Shown: in pieces, positions 25,901 through 33,666 of the stretch
How the letters are laid out: the number at the start of each line of letters is the position of its first letter
How positions within the stretch are numbered: position 1 is the stretch's first letter
NCBI GenBank assembly: GCA_025353925.1
Contig: JANXNV010000032.1
Location: forward strand, 1 to 59,451
Length of the DNA stretch: 59,451 nt
DNA from: Armatimonadota bacterium
GTDB lineage: Bacteria; Armatimonadota; Armatimonadia; Armatimonadales; Capsulimonadaceae
Reading direction: 5' to 3'
Notes under the pieces: model-generated
What the model was told of the DNA's origin: nothing
Seen by the model: the letters and a program-made list of their open reading frames with translations, nothing else
Databases searched by the model: none
Made by a program: the position numbers and the translations under genes

Positions 25901-26070
25901 ATAATTCTTGGAGGGATGCTGTCGCCGAATCCAAGTCTATGGAGATTGCCATTATTCTCGCTCGTGAGGAAATGAATGTTCGTTTTGTCGAACCGCATCT
26001 GCTGGACCTCAAAGCCATATTATCAGGCTGCTTTGCGAAAGTGCCGACTACAGATGATGACCAGGAATAA
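22915..26070 (+). CDS. Large GHKL (HSP90-like) ATPase with C-terminal zinc module
   Basis: This 1051-residue protein begins with a sacsin-like GHKL ATPase: FIYELLQNAEDQ (N box, E45-N49), IFIHNGKSF in the G1 position and NKIGRFGIGFKSVF (G2 box, about 97-110). The middle 800 residues have no motif I recognise. Near the C-terminus there are CQICCRP (C942, C945), FEAVECMKHFP and ALCPICAAKYKYANGH, a treble-clef arrangement like an HNH module but lacking its catalytic histidines, so probably structural. Its ATG overlaps the helicase stop, making a fixed pair. GHKL ATPases of this size paired with helicases occur in defence islands; the exact named system cannot be decided from sequence alone. Confidence 0.8.
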   Translation: MTEWFECLSAMRRQFVASARANKFERGIHQSTVEKYADPAHFIYELLQNAEDQSATSATFILNRDSLIFIHNGKSFTEQDVENITGLGNSEKPDQANKIGRFGIGFKSVFAITLCPRIETRLNNSPFSFAIEDLVVPVPLPTPPSNEGITKFILPFLAGQEQSLYSTIRDRLRGLGADALLFLDDLKSIHWQAGEEDFILLCQREENGEFCRLTQKTPNATMPAAYTGVAYRLYSKLVHVKDADRDLTVRLAFRIENGQLSCEPGLSTANVFFPTEEKTGLKFRLHAPFLLNDSRANIKQNNPVNAQLIRACADLLTEVLPNLRDRGLLTAESLECLPLRENDFPARDEYFGSHIGSPFRPLFEAVRTAFRTQELLPTAYGSSIPYVTAANARVSDSKPLRQLFSERQLTALSGKTSATPVCWISEKIAKNVTRETWDYLTKVLEVDDLDGEKVARQLDVHFFATQTDEWMADFYGFLNDQPALWRIRSPSSSAGPLRSKPIIRVESLERDSDRIITSANQITPFSSEGTSPNVYLGAAGRPGFRVVKPAIQENTEAHRFLMALGLKEPDVTELVIKTVLPGYVLVMENKRNISESQYAMDLTSIAKAIGTDVVADRSRLDKALNDTPFIKAISAANPDTMSWKKPSQVHLPEPEMLIWFEGNPNIWYPHEEVLTHPHWDTTAFFINRIRQTMPNTLRVKAKRPEPNNHVTLVDRHGRHQRGLNRFDPSATVKEIDYALKHINIRRARILWRLLLANIEQISGTVEEATLANYLNATQSDHFSYMGERVRTQKWLPDQATEQSGTFYLPSEIVLGQLPKEFAEDVNAAELSIKLGVNQPAEEDVAEELGVPADALAIFITAYKRDPEIMKQFAPRSVPEFPVVSLPDPERRLAKVIEQARNAPAVAFEIKNRSVRVGSTDFHADKRVYLRHFYESDDGQMMCQICCRPMPFRLSDDTDYFEAVECMKHFPTEHTQNYLALCPICAAKYKYANGHTDNSWRDAVAESKSMEIAIILAREEMNVRFVEPHLLDLKAILSGCFAKVPTTDDDQE

Positions 26071-26480
26071 AAGCGAAAGCCATTACTTTTAGTTTGTATT
26101 CTTCGAAGAGGTTGTGAATCATGAATGTTGATGTGGCGAAAGGGGTGGCGTTACTGCTTCGCTCGGCCTACCGGTTCGCGCCTTGTAGAGCCTAGTTACG
26201 CTGGCCTGCTTGCTCGATGCCTGACTCAGGGCACCTGCACCGACATGGTAGGACCACGAAGATTTAGTTGCGACACGAGCATTATCATCGCAAGGAGCGC
26301 GGGAATGGATTTACGCGACGACGCTGAGATTGCAGTCGTGACTGAGGTGATGGGGCAGAATGGTGGCTTTATAGGCGATGAGCGGGGTAGGGGCGGGCCG
26401 AAACATTGCATTCTCGCTAGACGGTGAATGCCTGATTCGGCCTCGATGGAACGGGCACGCCATAGAAGCAGACGAATGCA
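26071..26480. other. Stretch without a convincing gene
   Basis: About 400 bases after the GHKL gene. A frame at 26121 (MNVDVAKGVALLLRSAYRFA) stops after 24 codons and may be a relic; a longer frame from 26125 to 26427 has composition unlike its neighbours and no ribosome site. Confidence 0.45.
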
Positions 26481-26514
26481 AAATGGCCTGGTCAGAAATC
26501 TGACCAGGCCATTT
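26481..26514. terminator. Perfect 16-bp hairpin, likely transcription terminator
   Basis: Arms AAATGGCCTGGTCAGA and TCTGACCAGGCCATTT enclose only two bases. It lies 25 bp past the stop of the minus-strand gene 26540-27169, with T residues at the end in that direction, and could also end leftover plus-strand transcripts. Confidence 0.7.
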
Positions 26515-26539
26515 AGAACCGTGAGTGGGGGTTTTGGTG

Positions 26540-27169
26540 TTACCCGCCGAAGGCCTCGTCGGCAGTTGGCCGCTTTCCGTCGCCGATGTACGGGTTTTCC
26601 ACCTTCAACTTGAAGCTGACACTCACGTCACTTGGATAAGTGATAGTGAAGGATAGGTCTCCGAGCAGGCGATCTCTTAACGCTTCGCCCACGATGTTGG
26701 AAAACTCGGACCAAGATGCAGAGCGGACAGTAACGTCGGGATGATTTCCGTGGGATAGCTCAATGCTCGTATGGTGGATCGGGATGGGGCGCAGGCAGTC
26801 GCAGACCGCATGGCTGCACCCCGGACAGGCCATCCGCCCATCAAGGTAACTGTCGCGCCCGCTGGCTTTGTAGAGAAGCCAGCGGGTGAAGTCTTCAGTT
26901 GCCCCAGGAGTGCCGACGACGCAGGGCTTCCAGCCACGCTGCGCCCGGACTGTGTACCAGCCGTTTTGACGGCACTCTTCCGATCCTGGCAGTTCTCCTG
27001 TCCACGAAGATAGTTTGCGGCCCTTACCGCGGCAAGAGCATTCGTCGTAGTAACCTAGAAAGCAGACGTTGCAGGTTTCGACTTCGCACCCGCGCTTGTG
27101 CGTCTGCCCGATTTTGACGCCGCAGTCGAAGCATCTCGGCTCGACACGCTCGGGAATAGTGTATTTCAT
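26540..27169 (-). CDS. Cysteine-rich zinc-ribbon hypothetical protein of mobile-element type
   Basis: The protein (209 aa) has several zinc knuckles at the N-terminus (RCFDCGVKIGQTHKRGCEVE, CNVCFLGYYDECSC) and another at about 114-125 (CPGCSHAVCDC). The order C-DCG...H-GC...C..C...C-C followed by WTGELPGSEEC and NGWYTVRAQ is one I associate with uncharacterised proteins from actinobacterial phages and plasmids. The C-terminal third (SWSEFSNIVGEALRDRLLG...) is probably a separate small domain. AGGAGAGAAA gives a strong ribosome site. It is the first of a series of minus-strand genes of similar type. Confidence 0.65.
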   Translation of the reverse strand: MKYTIPERVEPRCFDCGVKIGQTHKRGCEVETCNVCFLGYYDECSCRGKGRKLSSWTGELPGSEECRQNGWYTVRAQRGWKPCVVGTPGATEDFTRWLLYKASGRDSYLDGRMACPGCSHAVCDCLRPIPIHHTSIELSHGNHPDVTVRSASWSEFSNIVGEALRDRLLGDLSFTITYPSDVSVSFKLKVENPYIGDGKRPTADEAFGG

Positions 27170-27360
27170 TTTCTCTCCTTATGCCATTTTCCAGATATGT
27201 CGGTCATGACAATCCATGATAGTGCCATACGATCTAAACGACCCGAAAATAAATTTGAATGTCAAAAACTTTTTCTCACCAGTTTTGTTCGTCTCAAGTT
27301 GTCAACCACGCTGCTCTCCGTCAGGTCCCTGATTGGGGAGAGAGGCGGTCCTTCACAATA

Positions 27361-27993
27361 TCAAGATGGCGCGCCCGCTTCCTCTAACTTGCGCACCTCC
27401 TGGCGGCGGCACTCCTCGGCAAGTTCCGGGTAAGCAGCAGCGATGGCGGCGAAAACCTTTTGGTTCAGAATGCTGTAGGCTGTACGGACGCCGACCTTGC
27501 CGAACAAATGACCCAATTCCTGGTCGTATCGTGTCAAACCATGGCGCAAATAGTTGAAGGTAATGCGTTGGAGAAAAAGCGGGTCCGATTCAAGTGTTGC
27601 CTCCCGAAACTCGGAGTTCCTGCGTCCGGGGGCAATCGCACTTTTGATGTCGTTAAAGTTCTCGCAAGCACTCTGTATGGCCTCGCCAACAGGGATCACA
27701 GAGACGTGGATGCTTAGGGCGTCCACATATTTAAGGAGACGTTCGCGCTTGGTTTGGGTCGCCTTTTCTGCCGCATTCCGCCTGACAGAAGCCCGCTGCG
27801 CGAGTGCCGACCAGGCCTCCGATTGTTCCACATCAATGACGCGTGTCTGTGAATACAGGCGTATTGGCGCGGCGGACTTGAAGTGTGGGTTGCAGCGTGT
27901 GGCGTCTGGCACGGCCAACAAGTCTCGGACGAGGGTGCCTGTCCAGCCGCGCGACTTCAGTTCAGCCAAGGTGAAATAAATGACATTTTTCAA
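27361..27993 (-). CDS. Hypothetical protein of mobile-element type
   Basis: The protein (210 aa) starts at a TTG. It reads LAELKSRGWTGTLVRDLLAV, PDATRCNPHFKSAAPIRLYS, then RVIDVEQSEAWSAL and, after a basic linker, RITFNYLRHGLTRYDQELG and VRTAYSILNQKVFAAIAAAY. The 'RGWT..L...L..PD...NP......LY...RV...E' opening is common in uncharacterised proteins near defence or plasmid genes. It may bind nucleic acid through the N-terminal part. The function is not known. Confidence 0.6.
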   Translation of the reverse strand: MKNVIYFTLAELKSRGWTGTLVRDLLAVPDATRCNPHFKSAAPIRLYSQTRVIDVEQSEAWSALAQRASVRRNAAEKATQTKRERLLKYVDALSIHVSVIPVGEAIQSACENFNDIKSAIAPGRRNSEFREATLESDPLFLQRITFNYLRHGLTRYDQELGHLFGKVGVRTAYSILNQKVFAAIAAAYPELAEECRRQEVRKLEEAGAPS

Positions 27994-28088
27994 CTTTTGA
28001 TTTTCTTTCTCAGAGGTGATGTACCGAGGATTTGTTCGATGGGTCGCGGGATTGTTTTACGAGCTACGCCTTCGAGCTGATTGCGAAC

Positions 28089-28120
28089 GTGAACTTGACG
28101 CAAAGAAGCGTCAAGTTCAC
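28089..28120. terminator. Perfect 13-bp hairpin
   Basis: Arms GTGAACTTGACGC and GCGTCAAGTTCAC surround a 6-nt loop (aaagaa). No run of T follows, so a terminator is uncertain; it could be an operator upstream of the gene that starts at 27993. Confidence 0.5.
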
Positions 28121-28232
28121 GCTCGACTGGGCAACTGGCAGGTTTGTTGCAATGCACTTCCTGCTTATGCCATTAGTGCAATTTCGCCCTATGTTTGACG
28201 TTTTCAGCAGGTCGGGATACTGGTCACGATGC

Positions 28233-28478
28233 TTATGGCACACCTAACTTTTCCGCTTGTGGCTCTGCCCCCGGAAGGTATGGGTTTTCTCCCATGTGGC
28301 TGTCGAACTCCCGTAAGCGGAAAAGCGACTTCAGCCGCTCCTCTGTCGTGAGTTGGTACTCCGCCATGAGGAAGTCGGCGCAGTTATTTAGCGCGTTGGC
28401 ATTGGCACTCGCCTTCATCAATAGAATGATGAGTTTCTTCGCGTCTTTGATCTTGAGTGTTTGATAAGTAGCCGCCAA
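28233..28478 (-). CDS. Small hypothetical protein
   Basis: An 81-residue frame with a TTG start (AATYQTLKIKDAKKLIILL, KASANANALNNCADFLMAEY, QLTTEERLKSLFRLREFDSH). The helical, charged composition looks real, but there is no clear ribosome site and I do not recognise it. Confidence 0.35.
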   Translation of the reverse strand: MAATYQTLKIKDAKKLIILLMKASANANALNNCADFLMAEYQLTTEERLKSLFRLREFDSHMGENPYLPGAEPQAEKLGVP

Positions 28479-28648
28479 ATTAAAGCTCGACTCATCATCA
28501 GGATGACATCGACGCGTCCCGTTTCAGGGGATGCGCTATTTGTACTTTGTAGACGTTGCAACATTTCAATTCTCCATTTCTGGTTTAGCAGGATTGATGA
28601 CTGGTAAAGCGATCATTCCACTATCATTCGTCATCGTGTTCCCCTAAT

Positions 28649-28690
28649 GGGTGAGCAAGAGGGGGGTTATACCTCCCCTCTTGCTCACCC
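28649..28690. terminator. Strong 16-bp hairpin terminator
   Basis: Arms GGGTGAGCAAGAGGGG (28649-28664) and CCCCTCTTGCTCACCC (28675-28690) lie 10 bp downstream of the stop of the minus-strand gene at 28700. Confidence 0.75.
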
Positions 28691-28699
28691 ACCTATTTC

Positions 28700-29170
28700 C
28701 TACCGGGTGAAATAGCTGTCGTAGCGGGTGAAGGGGATGAAAGTTCCATCATCCCCTAGGCCATTAGCGATGGCTTGCGGCGTTGTCTCCTCTTGGCGTG
28801 CTGATTTCATCCAAAACCGCTCAATGCCATCTAGAAGTGCGTAGAGGGCGGCGTGGTCGAGGGATCGCACCTTCCCTGTGATGGACGATAGGTCTTCTCC
28901 TTGATTCCGCTTGTTATCTGCAATAGCGTCCTCGATTGCAGATGGGAGAGAGTCGATGAAATTCGCATCCAGTACGGTGGAGGCAGTCATATCGGCCAGC
29001 AAACGCAGTTCGCTATCGCTGAACAGGCCGACGAGGCTCTTTCTGCCACGTTCCACCATATCGTAGTAGCGAGCGAGGTCGCGAACGATCACCGACGGCT
29101 GCTCCCCTCGGGCCTCCATAGCGGCCACGAGTTCTTCGGGCAAGAATGCGAAACGGTCTTGTTTTGTCAT
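28700..29170 (-). CDS. Hypothetical protein
   Basis: The protein (156 aa) starts MTKQDRFAFLPEELVAAMEA and reads RGEQPSVIVRDLARYYDMVE, then SDSELRLLADMTASTVLDAN. The N-terminal part may form a ribbon-helix-helix-like or helical regulatory unit, as in small orphan proteins of mobile elements. AAGGA lies 8 nt before ATG 29170, which is better than an in-frame start 7 codons upstream. I do not recognise the family. Confidence 0.6.
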   Translation of the reverse strand: MTKQDRFAFLPEELVAAMEARGEQPSVIVRDLARYYDMVERGRKSLVGLFSDSELRLLADMTASTVLDANFIDSLPSAIEDAIADNKRNQGEDLSSITGKVRSLDHAALYALLDGIERFWMKSARQEETTPQAIANGLGDDGTFIPFTRYDSYFTR

Positions 29171-29702
29171 AATCAGATTCCTTATGTCCATGTATAGTTA
29201 GGTGTTCAGTAGTGGGCGTTGTGATCTGCGTCCAAGCATCGAGGACTTCGCAGAGGCCGAAGGAAGATTCCCTCAGCCGATCAGCACCCGCAAAACGCCG
29301 ATTTGAAGGCTTTTACGCCGCCAATCGCGTGCTTGCATTATCATGTCGCGAGCCGCCTCGTGTCGGTTCTCGCTTTCTATTGCCCCCCTTTTCAGTTTCG
29401 TGGCAGCCGACAGAGAGCTGATGGCTTGACCTCGTTTCTTTGGTAATGTCGCCTTGCGACACTGTATTGTCGCCTCCTTTGCTTCTTGCTTCACCGGAAC
29501 AGGCCCCATCATGATCCCAGGTTTGGCTTTGGACCAACATCCGACCCCTATAGGAGAAAGATAACAGTTGGAAGAGGACGACAACAGCAAAATGAATCTA
29601 CTCCTGGGGCATACGTTCTCCCCAGATTGGCTTTGGCTTCAGGTTGTCGGCTAGGGGCGTTCAAATTTGCTCCAGTCGAGGGTGAGGATGCGAGGAAAGA
29701 GG
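29171..29702. other. Stretch without a convincing gene
   Basis: About 530 bases between two minus-strand genes. A 105-codon minus-strand frame (29273-29590) has basic composition but no ribosome site or known motif, and I do not support it as a gene. Confidence 0.45.
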
Positions 29703-30665
29703 TCATCGTCCAACTACCGTGACCGTCCGTGTAGGCGATTTGAGGGGCTTATCTTTGGGTCCCTTGATGTAGCTGCTGACCCAAATGGGGCGTTGCTCTT
29801 TCATATGCGGGTTAGGCCGCCGCACATGGGCCGTCACGACGAATTGGCATTGGTACTGACGGTCAGTTTGGTGCGGGTTATCAGCCTTGTCTTTCTCTGT
29901 CCGCTCCTTGCGGCGCAGGTTAATGATCCGCACTTCCGATGGCACTTTGCCCTCACGGGCCATTCGACGCCGCTCGGCTCTCGTGTGATGAGCATAGGCA
30001 GATGCCTCCTCGACAAATGGTTGTGCACGGAAGGAAAGACAGGACAACAGCCTCTGGACCTCAATATCTCGGGGCAGATCGCCCACCTTCAGTGAATGAA
30101 TTATTACTACCTGTGGGGGACTGTCTAGCCGCAATCCGCCGTTCTCAATAGGGAAGAGGAAGCCGATCACATGAATGTGTGCTCCCGCGAAGTCTACAGG
30201 CTTCGAAATCAAAAGCTTATGGAACAGCACATGGTTACGGTAGTGTGTTGAGAAATTCATGTCCCGCCCGTAAATGCACCAAAATTCGTTCCTTCGCGGC
30301 ACATCGGCGTTGGTGACAAGAATGTTGGCAAACTTCTCGGCTTGGCTTTCGGCGTGTTGCATTAGGTCGGAACGCCAAAGGACCATCTCGGCGGTGGCGA
30401 TACAGCGGATTGAAAGCTGAGCAACACCCCGTGCCATTTCGGATATAGCCTCCGCCGTATGTTCCGATTGGAAATGATTCACGAAAGTCAGCGGCACCCC
30501 GCCAGGTTTCAACGAATGGAGAAGGTGGCCGATCAGCGAAGCGCGATCGAATATGGCATCATCGATATACTCGCGTATATCATCGGGTCCGACAAGTGGA
30601 GATGTCGGCGTCTCGGCGTTTCTCTCCGATGCAATGTCGCGTGACGTTAGTAATCTGTTATTCAT
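29703..30665 (-). CDS. Hypothetical protein of actinobacterial mobile-element type
   Basis: The protein (320 aa) has a globular N-terminal region (REYIDDAIFDRASLIGHLLH, HTAEAISEMARGVAQLSI) and a basic middle (AHHTRAERRRMAREGKVPSE). Its C-terminus is VTAHVRRPNPHMKEQRP followed by IWVSSYIKGPKDKPLK. That ending (W/F-V...H-R...RP.WV..YIKGP.D.PLK) is one I associate with uncharacterised proteins on actinobacterial plasmids and phages. It supports a foreign origin for this block. Function is not known. A 14-bp palindrome lies 30 bp upstream of its start. Confidence 0.6.
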   Translation of the reverse strand: MNNRLLTSRDIASERNAETPTSPLVGPDDIREYIDDAIFDRASLIGHLLHSLKPGGVPLTFVNHFQSEHTAEAISEMARGVAQLSIRCIATAEMVLWRSDLMQHAESQAEKFANILVTNADVPRRNEFWCIYGRDMNFSTHYRNHVLFHKLLISKPVDFAGAHIHVIGFLFPIENGGLRLDSPPQVVIIHSLKVGDLPRDIEVQRLLSCLSFRAQPFVEEASAYAHHTRAERRRMAREGKVPSEVRIINLRRKERTEKDKADNPHQTDRQYQCQFVVTAHVRRPNPHMKEQRPIWVSSYIKGPKDKPLKSPTRTVTVVGR

Positions 30666-30693
30666 GTGTGTCCTTTCTTAAGACCGCTCCCGC

Positions 30694-30707
30694 TTCGTTC
30701 GAACGAA
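30694..30707. promoter_or_regulatory. Perfect palindrome TTCGTTCGAACGAA
   Basis: A 14-bp self-complementary site 29 bp upstream of the start of the gene at 30665. Position and symmetry suggest an operator; the binding protein is not identified. Confidence 0.45.
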
Positions 30708-30733
30708 AGTCAGCAGGCGAGTTAGTGCTTATC

Positions 30734-30791
30734 GGTTTGGCTTTCAGCGTGAGAAAGTCCATCGGAAGTGGTTTGGCTTTCAGCGTGAGAA
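30734..30791. repeat. 22-bp direct repeat with 36-bp period
   Basis: Two exact 22-bp copies start at 30734 and 30770 (ggtttggctttcagcgtgag plus two A). They lie in the upstream region of the minus-strand gene. Confidence 0.9.
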
Positions 30792-31764
30792 CTCCAACGG
30801 ACTCGGTTTACGTACTATTTTATGCATTCCCTGTCGCGACGGGTCAGTTTTGGAAAGCAGCGTTGATGGAAACTTAACATCACCGAGTTCGAACGTCGGT
30901 GGGCGCAGCAAGCATTTTTGCAGCGGCTGCTGTTTGCCGTTTTGTGTAACGTACGACCACCGTTGCGACTATGGTGTTGGACCGGTGCCATCGTAATTTT
31001 GGCTGGCTCCGTCAGCCGAGGTGACGAGCTTCTCGTAGATGAACGATTTCGCCAATTTTTCGCGCACAAAGTGAGTTCGATCCCCAACTAAATTGAGGAC
31101 CTTTCAGACTTTCAGACTTATTGGCTATTTCGAATATGTCTTAAAACTTATTTTTTTGACCTGAAATTCCTGGATTTGAGGCGATTCGATCATCGGTGCC
31201 GCTTATCGCAGGCAACTTGCATTGCTGAAAGGAGTGCCCAGTCTTCTCTGAGCTTATCGCCATTCGCCCGCCAGGTCAGCCCACGATGTTGCCGCGCAAA
31301 TTCTTTAAAATAATTTCACCCGGAAATCTAACGCACATCGCGCCAGTGCCAGTTTCCGGGAGAAATCTATTTCGCTCGCGGGGCAGAAGCGTGTCGATAG
31401 ATCGAATGAATAATTGCGTGTGGATAAACTGCGAGGAGGATGAGCAGACGGTGAAATGTTGGGGAATAATTAACCTGGACAGGAAGGTATAAGCGGACGT
31501 ACACCTGTCATCCGGGAATTTCACGAAAGAGCGCGGCGAGGGAAGGAACCTGACCGGAGCCGTCCTACGTGGCCTCCAATGCCAGTTTCTGCGACAGAAT
31601 CTAAGTCATCAATTTCTGAAAACGCCGTTGCCTTGCCCTATCACACATCCAAAGGGGGTAGCTCCAAACGTACACGTCAGTTCAGACTGCGTGTTGGCGT
31701 AGGTCTCCTTCTATCCAATCCAGAAGTCTCCGTTAAGACAAAAAATTCTTAGTGGGAGGCACCA
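30792..31764. other. Long non-coding stretch before the RecB/RNase-H-like gene
   Basis: Almost 1 kb with no frame I can support on either strand. It contains only short irregular repeats (for example TTTCAGAC twice in tandem near 31103). It may hold regulatory sequence for the plus-strand gene at 31765 or decayed genes. Confidence 0.5.
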
Positions 31765-33576
31765 ATGGATTTCGACCTCAACACCTATCACGACATCACA
31801 GGCGGTTTCAAGACCGTGCCCGACAATTTTATGCCAGCGACGGGCGCACGCGCTCTGCTCCTTGAAGACCCATTTGTGTTATGGTGTCAATTCCATGGCC
31901 GCGACCATGGCTTCGAGAAAGATAGAGGCGAATTTTCCCTTTCTGACTTCATCATGGCCGCGGGACGGGAGTTCGAGGCCGCCTGGATCAACAACGTCTG
32001 TGGCAACGATGTCAAGTTTTGCCTCACCGACGACCGGGATGTTCGAAGGGCGCAGGGAGTATTAAGGACCATCCAATTGATGATGGATGCAACACCTGTG
32101 ATCGCTCACGCCGCCCTGTGGAGTGCTGAGGCGCGCGTGTATGGCTCAGCTGATTTGCTCGTGCTTACGAGTTGGCTATACATGAAATTCCCCCACCTCA
32201 AACCGAAGAAGCCCGAGCAGGACCATTACGTTGTCATCGATTTAAAATTCACTCGTGGTTTACACAAACCGTCGAAAGCCAACTCGCTCGCCGCTTACGG
32301 TGCTCAGACGCGCATCTATAGCTACGCCGTGGGCCATATGCAAGGAATCATGCCGAGACGAGCATATTTGGTGTCCAGAGACCGCTTCGACGATCCAATA
32401 CCGGTCGAGATAACGTCTGAATGCGGCAAGTCACTAGACAAGGACCTGGCCGATCTGCGCGACAAGTATCTTGCGATCAAGCGAAACAAAGCGTGGCTCC
32501 CTTGGAAAGATGCCGAAGTTGCAGCGAATTTCTGCAATGTACAGGACGCCCCGTGGAGCGGCGCAAAGCAGCGGGTGGCCGAGGAATTAATGCCTGGCCG
32601 ACCCTTAGAGTGGCTGCCTCGAGTCGGTAGGCGTGAAGCAAAATCGCTCCAGGAGCTGGGGTATCGTTCGCTCGATGATATGTTGTCGGCGAATCCCGAT
32701 GATCTTCCCTTGGAAGAAATCCGTGGCATTGGCGATTCATCCGCCAGGCAAATCCGTGCCGTGCTCAAGGCAAATCGTACGCACCGGACCACACCGATAC
32801 CGCCAGGGATCGTCCCGAAGGCAAAGAAGCGCGAGATGTTTGTGGACTACGAGTACCTGCCCGATTTACGCTGCCGCTACGACGAGCCTTGGCCGAAGTG
32901 CTTGGACGGGCATGAGATGGTGTTTCTGATCGGCTGCGGGTGGGAAGAAGCGGGGCAGTGGCACTATAAACAGTATGTCGCCGAGCACGAGACGCTGGAC
33001 GCCGAAAAGAAAATGTGGCAGAAATTCCTGGCATTTTTGGAGTCTCATAACATTCTTGGTCCCAGTGTCGATGCGGTATTGTGGCATTTTAGCCCTGCGG
33101 AAGTGTGGCAATCAGAGCGTGCTGCCGCCCGGTGCGGCCTCCCCGCGCTCTCAAAACTTCCCTGGTGTGATTTGCAGAAGTCCGTTCTCGACCTGCCGTT
33201 TGCCTGCCCAGGAGCATGGAGTTTTGGATTAAAGCCCTTGGTGAAGGCATTGAGCAAAGTGTCACCGGAATACGCCGTGGAGTGGCCGACTGAACTCGGC
33301 GACGGTGCCGCAGCGGCGGTGGTCGGGTGGAAAATGTACGAGGAGGATGAGCCGCTGAAGACGCGGGAGTACCGTCTGCTCGGGGACTATCTCGAGATAG
33401 ACTGCAAATCCATGTGGCAATTGCTACGAAGTTTGCGGGCAGACTGCGCTAATGCAGATGGGTCGGTGTCGAAAAAGATTCCTGTACGTGCGGGGTTCGA
33501 GCCGCGTTTGTGTGGAATGCCAGTTGAAACCACGCCACACCAGAATGGCTGGTATGCGATGGCCTTGGCGGGGTGA
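31765..33576 (+). CDS. RecB-family nuclease fused to an RNase H-like domain (TM0106/COG2251 type)
   Basis: The protein (603 aa) has a PD-(D/E)XK nuclease core: EFEAAW, VYGSADLLVL (D130), HYVVIDLKFTRG (D159, K161) and GAQTRIYSYAVG (Q181, Y185), the RecB motif set. A helix-hairpin-helix region follows at about 285-340 (LPRVGRREAKSLQELGY, IRGIGDSSARQIRAVL). The C-terminal half begins with EMFVDYEYLPDL and has LWHFSPAEVW, SFGLKPLVKAL and GDYLEIDCKSMWQLL, the predicted RNase H-like part of COG2251. The helicase module found in longer relatives is missing. GGGAGG precedes the ATG. A role in DNA repair or in defence is possible. Confidence 0.82.
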   Translation: MDFDLNTYHDITGGFKTVPDNFMPATGARALLLEDPFVLWCQFHGRDHGFEKDRGEFSLSDFIMAAGREFEAAWINNVCGNDVKFCLTDDRDVRRAQGVLRTIQLMMDATPVIAHAALWSAEARVYGSADLLVLTSWLYMKFPHLKPKKPEQDHYVVIDLKFTRGLHKPSKANSLAAYGAQTRIYSYAVGHMQGIMPRRAYLVSRDRFDDPIPVEITSECGKSLDKDLADLRDKYLAIKRNKAWLPWKDAEVAANFCNVQDAPWSGAKQRVAEELMPGRPLEWLPRVGRREAKSLQELGYRSLDDMLSANPDDLPLEEIRGIGDSSARQIRAVLKANRTHRTTPIPPGIVPKAKKREMFVDYEYLPDLRCRYDEPWPKCLDGHEMVFLIGCGWEEAGQWHYKQYVAEHETLDAEKKMWQKFLAFLESHNILGPSVDAVLWHFSPAEVWQSERAAARCGLPALSKLPWCDLQKSVLDLPFACPGAWSFGLKPLVKALSKVSPEYAVEWPTELGDGAAAAVVGWKMYEEDEPLKTREYRLLGDYLEIDCKSMWQLLRSLRADCANADGSVSKKIPVRAGFEPRLCGMPVETTPHQNGWYAMALAG

Positions 33577-33666
33577 GGCGGGGAAAGATGTGGAAAAGCC
33601 AGGGCGAAGAGAACCTCTGCGCCCTGCTCCTTTTATCGACGTCCTTGAAGTGCGGCGGGCGGGAGA

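Noticed and set aside
19823-26070. DISARM or BREX
   Set aside because: No methylase, DrmA/DrmB/DrmC, PglZ or BrxC-like gene accompanies the helicase.
31276-31524. Minus-strand 82-residue gene in the long gap
   Set aside because: No ribosome site, no motif, and composition unlike neighbouring proteins.
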